64,000 bases of DNA, from assembly GCA_019828545.1 (NCBI GenBank), contig JACVRA010000340.1, positions 1 through 64,000 on the forward strand, read 5' to 3'. The stretch's first letter is position 1. The number at the start of each line of letters is the position of its first letter. The position numbers were made by a program, and so were the translations under genes. A model generated the notes under the pieces. It was given only the letters and a program-made list of their open reading frames with translations, had not been told where the DNA came from and did no database searches. Positions 58,635-64,000 of this stretch are shown piece by piece. This DNA comes from Paracamarosporium sp. OC-R06-R3 (lineage: Eukaryota; Ascomycota; Dothideomycetes; Pleosporales; Didymosphaeriaceae).

Positions 58635-59535
58635 GGGAGGTTGCGCTCATCACGTTAGAGATGGCTGAGGACGTTGATTGGCCGGTTCTGCTAACCTAAG
58701 CTTTGAAGGTCGCGATGAATAGCTCGCTTTGTGCGGGGCCTGGGGTGGCGCTGTACATTACCCCTATAGACGCGGATCGAGTTACCTGAACATAATAGAC
58801 ATTGCAGTAACAAGGAGAGAACATTCAAGGATTTGCGAGAAGTCCTCATTCACTCATGCTTAAAATCGTTATGTCCAAAGTTATCCAAACCTTCTTAGCA
58901 TACAGAAACACTCGGGAATTGGCGATACGTCCCTCGCAACAGCTGAGCTAGGAAGCCTGAAGTTCTAGCGTAGAACATCCATCTGATGCAAAGATCCGCG
59001 GAAAAGCTTGGCACGCACTGGAAACATCTCCCAAAGTATCTTCCATTTCAACGTCAACCAACTATCCCCACATTTTAAGTCTTTCAGACCTCTACATTCA
59101 ACAGTTACGCTCAGAAAGACCATCATCAGGCATGCTAAACACACGACGGATACCTCCCTACTTTCTACCGCTTGCTTATACACCCCATTACCGTATTAAG
59201 CCTTAGCCCGCCCTGGTCATCAGAAATACCTACGACCGTTACTGCACGTAAATACGTAGGAGTTAACGAGGGAACCCGCCCTAATCATCACGTAAAAACC
59301 GAAAGCACCGAATTCTTCCAATCCTGCGGAATACAACTCTCGCCTATTGGCCGTACTGCTAGACGTTTCCTATGTGCCTGTAGTAGTCATGCTGGTGAGA
59401 GCGTTCGTCTGGCTGGGGCTACATCCGACCTTAAAACCGTAGGTAAAATGATTGGAATATTTAAAGCACATACGGACGCCGTTCCAAGTCTCAACAACAG
59501 CAACTCAAAGACAAACTTCCCACATCCTATCCACC
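58635..59535. other. Intergenic
   Basis: Promoter of the alpha/beta hydrolase; nothing else supported. Confidence 0.5.
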
Positions 59536-60507
59536 ATGATCTTCCCCGCACACGCACTCATCGGCTCCGCCGCCGACATCCCCGTCACCCCCCCAACACC
59601 CACCGTCTCCTTCAGCCCCGTCATCCTGCACATCCCCACACGCCCAATCCCAGACCTCCAGCTCCGCGTGTCGGTCCCCTCCACCGGCTCCAACCTCCCC
59701 ATCGTCATCCTCTCGCACGGCCTCGGCTTCTCCAACGCCCTCTCCTCCCTCGAGGGCTACGCCCCCATCTACGACTTCCTCGCAGGCCACGGCTTCGTCG
59801 TCATCCAGCCCACGCACCACGACTCAAAGTTCTACAGCCTGACGTCCTTCCCGCCAGACGACCAGTACCACTTCACCTGGCGCCCGCGAGACATCAGCGC
59901 CGTCATCGACGGGCTTTCGACGATTGAGGACGCAGTCCCGTACCTCCGCGGCAGACTTGACAAGACGCGAATTGCGGTGATCGGGCACTCGCTCGGCGCC
60001 ATGACAGCGAGCCTGGTGCTAGGCGCGACGAACAAGAACCCCGCGACCAACGCGACGCTCGCGCCGTACGACGCGCGCATCACGGCGGGCGTGCTCCTCG
60101 CGGGCAACGGCCTGGGCGACAACATGAGCGAGATCGGACGTGCGCGCGCCTCCTTCTGGAACCCGGACTTCAGCACCATGGCCACGCCCACGCTGGTCGT
60201 CTACGGCGACAACGACGTCAGCCCCATGTCGAACTACGGGCCTGAGTGGCACGTCCACCCGTATACGCTCTCGCCTGGCCCCAAGGCGGCGTTCAGTGTC
60301 AAGGGCGCGGGGCATATCCTGGGCGGGGTGAGCGGGTGGGATTCCAATGAGACGACGGATGAGAGTCCTGAGAGGTTGGAGGCTGTGAGGCGCATTACGT
60401 GGGCGTATTTGAGGAGTGCGCTGTACGAGGGGGATCCGGCGTGGGGGGAGGCGTGCAAGGCGATGGAGGGCCTGGGGAAGATTGGAAGTGTGGAGAGCAA
60501 GGAGTGA
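59536..60507 (+). CDS. Alpha/beta-hydrolase (chlorophyllase / PAF-acetylhydrolase-like)
   Basis: Intron-free, 323 residues from ATG 59536 (ccaccATGATC); the frame extends upstream without an ATG. LPIVILSHGLGF near residues 54-65 supplies the oxyanion-hole HG. GHSLGAM at 150-156 is the nucleophile elbow with Ser152. YGDNDVSP contains the likely acid (Asp225 or Asp227) and GAGHILGG the catalytic His260. The GFVVIQPTHHDSKFYSL stretch fits chlorophyllase-like and platelet-activating-factor acetylhydrolase-like enzymes that cleave ester bonds. No signal peptide is evident; the N-terminus (MIFPAHALIGSAADIP) is short and mildly hydrophobic. Substrate unknown. Confidence 0.87.
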   Translation: MIFPAHALIGSAADIPVTPPTPTVSFSPVILHIPTRPIPDLQLRVSVPSTGSNLPIVILSHGLGFSNALSSLEGYAPIYDFLAGHGFVVIQPTHHDSKFYSLTSFPPDDQYHFTWRPRDISAVIDGLSTIEDAVPYLRGRLDKTRIAVIGHSLGAMTASLVLGATNKNPATNATLAPYDARITAGVLLAGNGLGDNMSEIGRARASFWNPDFSTMATPTLVVYGDNDVSPMSNYGPEWHVHPYTLSPGPKAAFSVKGAGHILGGVSGWDSNETTDESPERLEAVRRITWAYLRSALYEGDPAWGEACKAMEGLGKIGSVESKE

Positions 60508-62303
60508 TGGGGATGGGTGGATGGGGTTTCTTTATGAGGGCCACAACCGGGATCTCTGTCTGGTTTTCAAAATCCTGTTGTTATGCTTGGAATATGGCGA
60601 GAATGTTTTGGGATTGTAGCCATGCCTGATAGGTATAAGATGGTTAGAACTGAAATTGCTAAAGCTTCTCTGCCTGCTTGTCCGCGTGATAATATCTGTC
60701 CGGTCGTTCGGAAACATTGCTGATTGTTGGAATGATGGCAACTGTTATGGTAGGACTCTGTATAGATGTGATTGTATCTACAAACCATCACTTCTAGTCT
60801 AGCACTATGTCTGATGTAGTTCCCTGTCAGTGGTGCCAACAATATATGTGGGTAGGGCCTCCATGAATGTATGCAAATGTACCATGGAGTTGAAGCTTAC
60901 AGCACTTCTGAACACGGTCTTGCTTCGCATCGATATCATATTTTCCCTCTGGCCGAAACTATGGTCTGGCACCGGTCGGTATAAACCGTTCGTCTACTCT
61001 ATCTCTTGTGCGTCCTACATGCCTTGCAATAGTGTCTTTGGTAACGGGGGACACAAAGGGTCCAGGGCGTCTCCTACAAGACAGTACGAGTCCTTTTCAT
61101 GCCAAGTCAGCTAGAAGGAGAATGGCGAGCCTTCAGCTGGACCCTGAGGTACCGTAAGCGAGTACGCACGGCCCTACCTTGCTGAGGAAGGCGTGGGCTG
61201 AGAAGGGTGGGGCAAGCGCGCCTCTCTCGAAAAGATTGGCGACGGCGCGGCTGGTGATCAGCTTGGGGGCGCGGGTTGGTGGGCTTGTGTGTGCTCCTGT
61301 CTCGGTGTGCGAAGGGAGAATGCGCAGTTGGGCATTGCGTGATGGTGTTTAGAGATAACGGAATCTCGTCTCATTTGGAGCATTTCTGAGGAGGGGCATG
61401 TGGTCTCGAGGTTGCTCTGCACAAGGCCACAAGAGGGCGTGTCGATCCCGTTGGAATGTGTGGGCCTGGCGCTGGCGAGAGGCGACGTTGCGGCGCTCAT
61501 GTTCCTTCGGCAGCATCTGGTCGTTCGCTGCAGGTCCAGATTGGCGGGTTTCGTCTGCAATGGGCAGCTCGCCATGGCGACTGTTTGCCCTGCATATTGG
61601 GCGCACAGGGGGTCGTCCGGCTGCGGCTGGGAGAGCAGACGACGAGCTCGCGCAGCCTTCCCTGGTGATGGGCTTCTCTTCTGCAACAGCCGGCGTCTTC
61701 ACGAGGCGCGCGGTGCAGCCTTTGTTTCAGTGCACAGGTGGGCGGATGGTGGTTGTGGTCGCTTGACCTGCACTTGTGACGGGGCGGTTGATCGGGAAGG
61801 AACGCACGTGGACCGATATCGATAGCGATAACATGGCAACCGCGGCCAGCCCCGCGCAGCCGAGTGTGAGCTGTACATGGGCGTCGCCAGTATATACATG
61901 CTTCTGCTCTTGTCTCGCTCCCCCAGCGACGCCGCCGGGCTTCTTATGCTCGCCTTGTGCCGCTGAGAGCCCGTCTTTGCTCGCTTCCATTGTCTGGCCT
62001 CGAGCGCCCGCAACTCGGCGCAATAAGCACCGCCCCCGCATCCCCCTCTTGCCAGGGCGGGCTAGATCTCTAGTACACGCCTACGCCGTCGTGCACGTCA
62101 AAACCGCTCACCCACCCGGCAGCCAGGTCACGCCAAACGCGTTCCTCGCTCGTTTTCCTTTCGTTCGTCAACCTTCTCTGGGTTTGCCAATTCGGTTCGC
62201 TGGCAACCCTACCCAGAGGTCCCATTCTTCACTGCATTGTGACCCTCTCCCGCGTCCGACCCGCCCAACCTCCTCTATACCTCCACCCTCTCGACGCGTC
62301 ACC
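60508..62303. other. Intergenic
   Basis: 3' flank of the hydrolase and a GC-rich leader or promoter for the F-box gene. Overlapping frames on both strands at 61258-61825 reflect composition. No gene supported. Confidence 0.5.
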
Positions 62304-64000
62304 ATGGAGCCATTGTCAATCGACTCGGTCGTCGTCAACACGCCCGCCGACCTGACCTCGAGCGGTCCGCCCACTCCGAGCGAAGCCATTCAAATCGAGC
62401 GACCGAAGCTGAAGGGCCGTCAGCGCATTCTTCATGGGCTACAACGGATGGGCTCGTCACCCAGTCTAGCTGGTCTGAGCAGGTCACGCTCGCACAGCAT
62501 GCGAGGCCCAGCGAAAGCTTCCATGTCTTGTGTTTCGCTGGCATCGGGTGCCTCGCCCTACGCTCAGTCGTACGGCAGCTCCTACTCCTCGGAGCTCTCG
62601 GCCGGCTTCTCTACAGCTCCCACCTCGGTTGCGAATAGTCCCCCGGGCAGTCCTCTGTACGACGAGAGGGCACGCTTTCGCATGTTCAGCCCCGATGGGC
62701 CATCCTCTGTACCTCTTCCCTCGGAGTTTCGGCCATTGACCAAGGATGGCATCCAGGAGGAAGCCGACTACTTCTCCCGACCCGTCCGAAAACCAAGACC
62801 AAACTTCAACTTCTGGTCCGATATGCCTGCCGAGATCCGCATGCAGATCCTCCGCTATCTTGAGCCGAGAGAAATTGTGCGATGCTCCGCTGTGTCCAAG
62901 ACGTGGCACTCCATGTGCTTCGATGGCCAGCTGTGGAGCGATTTGGATACGTCTGGTTTCTACCGCGACATTCCTGCCCACGCTTTGGTTAATATCATCA
63001 CCTCAGCCGGTCCTTTCGTGCGCGACCTCAACCTGCGCGGGTGCGTGCAACTGAGGGAGCAGTGGAGCAAGAAGGGTCTTATCCAGGCCTGCCAGAACCT
63101 GGAGAACTTTTCCTTGGAAGGATGTCGAATTGACAGGTCATCGATCCACTGCTTCTTGCTCCAGAATAAGTCCCTAGTACACGTCAATCTATCGGGCCTG
63201 GCCGGTGCAACGAATGCGGCAATGAAAATCATGGGGACCCACTGCCCACGTGTGGAGCACCTCAATGTATCATGGTGCAACAACATCGACACTAGAGGCC
63301 TCCGAAAAGTTGTCGAAGGCTGTCCGAAGTTGAAAGACCTGCGTGCCGGTGAGGTACGTGGCTGGGACGATGTTGACTTCATGTTCGAGCTCTTCAAGCG
63401 CAACACCTTGGAAAGGCTTGTTCTCATGAACTGCGACAGCCTCAACGACGAATCCCTCACTGCGTTTGTCGAAGGTATTGATAGCGAAGTCGACGTTCTC
63501 ACCGACCGACCCATAGTCCCGCCGCGTCGGCTGAAACACCTAGACCTCACGCGATGTCGTGGAATCACCGACGCGGGTGTGAAGAAGCTGGCAGGCAATG
63601 TACCTTTTCTGGAAGGTCTTCAGCTGTCCAAGTGCCACAGCCTGACCGACGATGCCTTCACCACATTGCTACCTACACTCCCAGTGCTTACTAATTTGGA
63701 TATAGAAGAGCTGGATGGATTGACAAATGAGGTGCTGAAAACACTTGCTTCTGCAATGTGTGCACCCCACCTCAGACACATCTGCATGTCTTACTGCGAA
63801 TCGCTGGGCGATGCCGGGATGCTCCCACTCCTGAAAGCATGCTCAAATCTCTGCTCGCTGGAGATGGACAACACTCGAATCTCGGATCTGGTCCTTGCGG
63901 AAGCCGCATCATGCATCCGCGCCCGCAACCGCCACGCGCGAGCACTCTCTGGCTCGGAGCGTCCCAGCGTGGGTCTGCGCATTGTAGCCTACGATTGCGC
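62304..64000 (+). CDS. F-box / leucine-rich-repeat protein, 3' end outside window
   Basis: ATG 62304 (cgtcaccATGGAG); 565 codons visible without a stop or intron. Residues 1-165 are disordered and Ser-rich (RSRSHSM, SPPGSPLYDE). F-box at about 171-217: FWSDMPAEIRMQILRYLEPREIVRC.. VSKTWHSMC, the Skp1-binding motif. From about 230 on there are Cys/Asn-type leucine-rich repeats (RDLNLRGC, LENFSLEGC, EHLNVSWC, KHLDLTRC, EGLQLSKC, LRHICMSYC), the AMN1/Grr1-like kind that binds substrates. It should be the receptor of an SCF ubiquitin ligase; the target is unknown. The protein is cut by the window edge. Confidence 0.9.
   Translation, partial: MEPLSIDSVVVNTPADLTSSGPPTPSEAIQIERPKLKGRQRILHGLQRMGSSPSLAGLSRSRSHSMRGPAKASMSCVSLASGASPYAQSYGSSYSSELSAGFSTAPTSVANSPPGSPLYDERARFRMFSPDGPSSVPLPSEFRPLTKDGIQEEADYFSRPVRKPRPNFNFWSDMPAEIRMQILRYLEPREIVRCSAVSKTWHSMCFDGQLWSDLDTSGFYRDIPAHALVNIITSAGPFVRDLNLRGCVQLREQWSKKGLIQACQNLENFSLEGCRIDRSSIHCFLLQNKSLVHVNLSGLAGATNAAMKIMGTHCPRVEHLNVSWCNNIDTRGLRKVVEGCPKLKDLRAGEVRGWDDVDFMFELFKRNTLERLVLMNCDSLNDESLTAFVEGIDSEVDVLTDRPIVPPRRLKHLDLTRCRGITDAGVKKLAGNVPFLEGLQLSKCHSLTDDAFTTLLPTLPVLTNLDIEELDGLTNEVLKTLASAMCAPHLRHICMSYCESLGDAGMLPLLKACSNLCSLEMDNTRISDLVLAEAASCIRARNRHARALSGSERPSVGLRIVAYDC

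Noticed and set aside
61258..61825. Overlapping 117-142-codon frames on both strands
   Set aside because: GC-driven open frames without domain in the leader or promoter region of the F-box gene.

Overview
The window reads as nuclear DNA of a filamentous ascomycete (Pezizomycotina). Its gene models have short introns (about 47-70 bp is typical) with GT..AG borders. The gene content includes Zn2Cys6 and forkhead regulators, a GH3 beta-glucosidase, P450, UstYa/DUF3328 and DUF1772 proteins, and intergenic DNA rich in simple repeats. The style resembles Dothideomycetes/Pleosporales, but that placement is inference. All coding models were assembled by eye from reading frames and splice signals.

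Region 1 (1-7387) is the standout. It looks like the right-hand part of a ribosomal peptide (RiPP) cluster of the dikaritin/ustiloxin kind. A secreted precursor, cut by the left edge, carries at least six Kex2-flanked copies of an APAYVWAS core. It lies beside a membrane-anchored prolyl-4-hydroxylase-like oxygenase, a GNAT acetyltransferase and three different UstYa-family (DUF3328) oxidative cyclase candidates, each with two HxxHC motifs. Four of these genes form two divergent pairs. The precursor would enter the secretory pathway, be cut at KR, trimmed at EA dipeptides and cross-linked by the UstYa proteins. More cluster genes probably lie left of the window.

Region 2 (9-24.6 kb) holds two conserved unknown proteins, complex I subunit NDUFS5, an FHA-forkhead transcription factor with a previously easy-to-miss last exon, a secreted GH3 beta-glucosidase and a Zn2Cys6 regulator.

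Region 3 (24.5-31.4 kb) has no supportable gene and much low-complexity sequence. Region 4 (31.4-49.7 kb) holds a Ser/Arg-rich unknown protein, a lone P450, the splicing factor Prp45/SNW, TFIID subunit TAF11, ribosomal protein L4 (first intron with a GC donor) and a 1107-residue dual-specificity phosphatase with a repeated SP-x4-F motif.

Region 5 (49.7-56.9 kb) is a second gene-poor stretch and contains a degenerate tandem array of about 172 bp period. Region 6 (56.9-64 kb) holds a DUF1772 membrane protein, a small DUF7053-like protein with a 7-nt first exon, an alpha/beta hydrolase and the N-terminal part of an F-box/LRR protein cut by the right edge.
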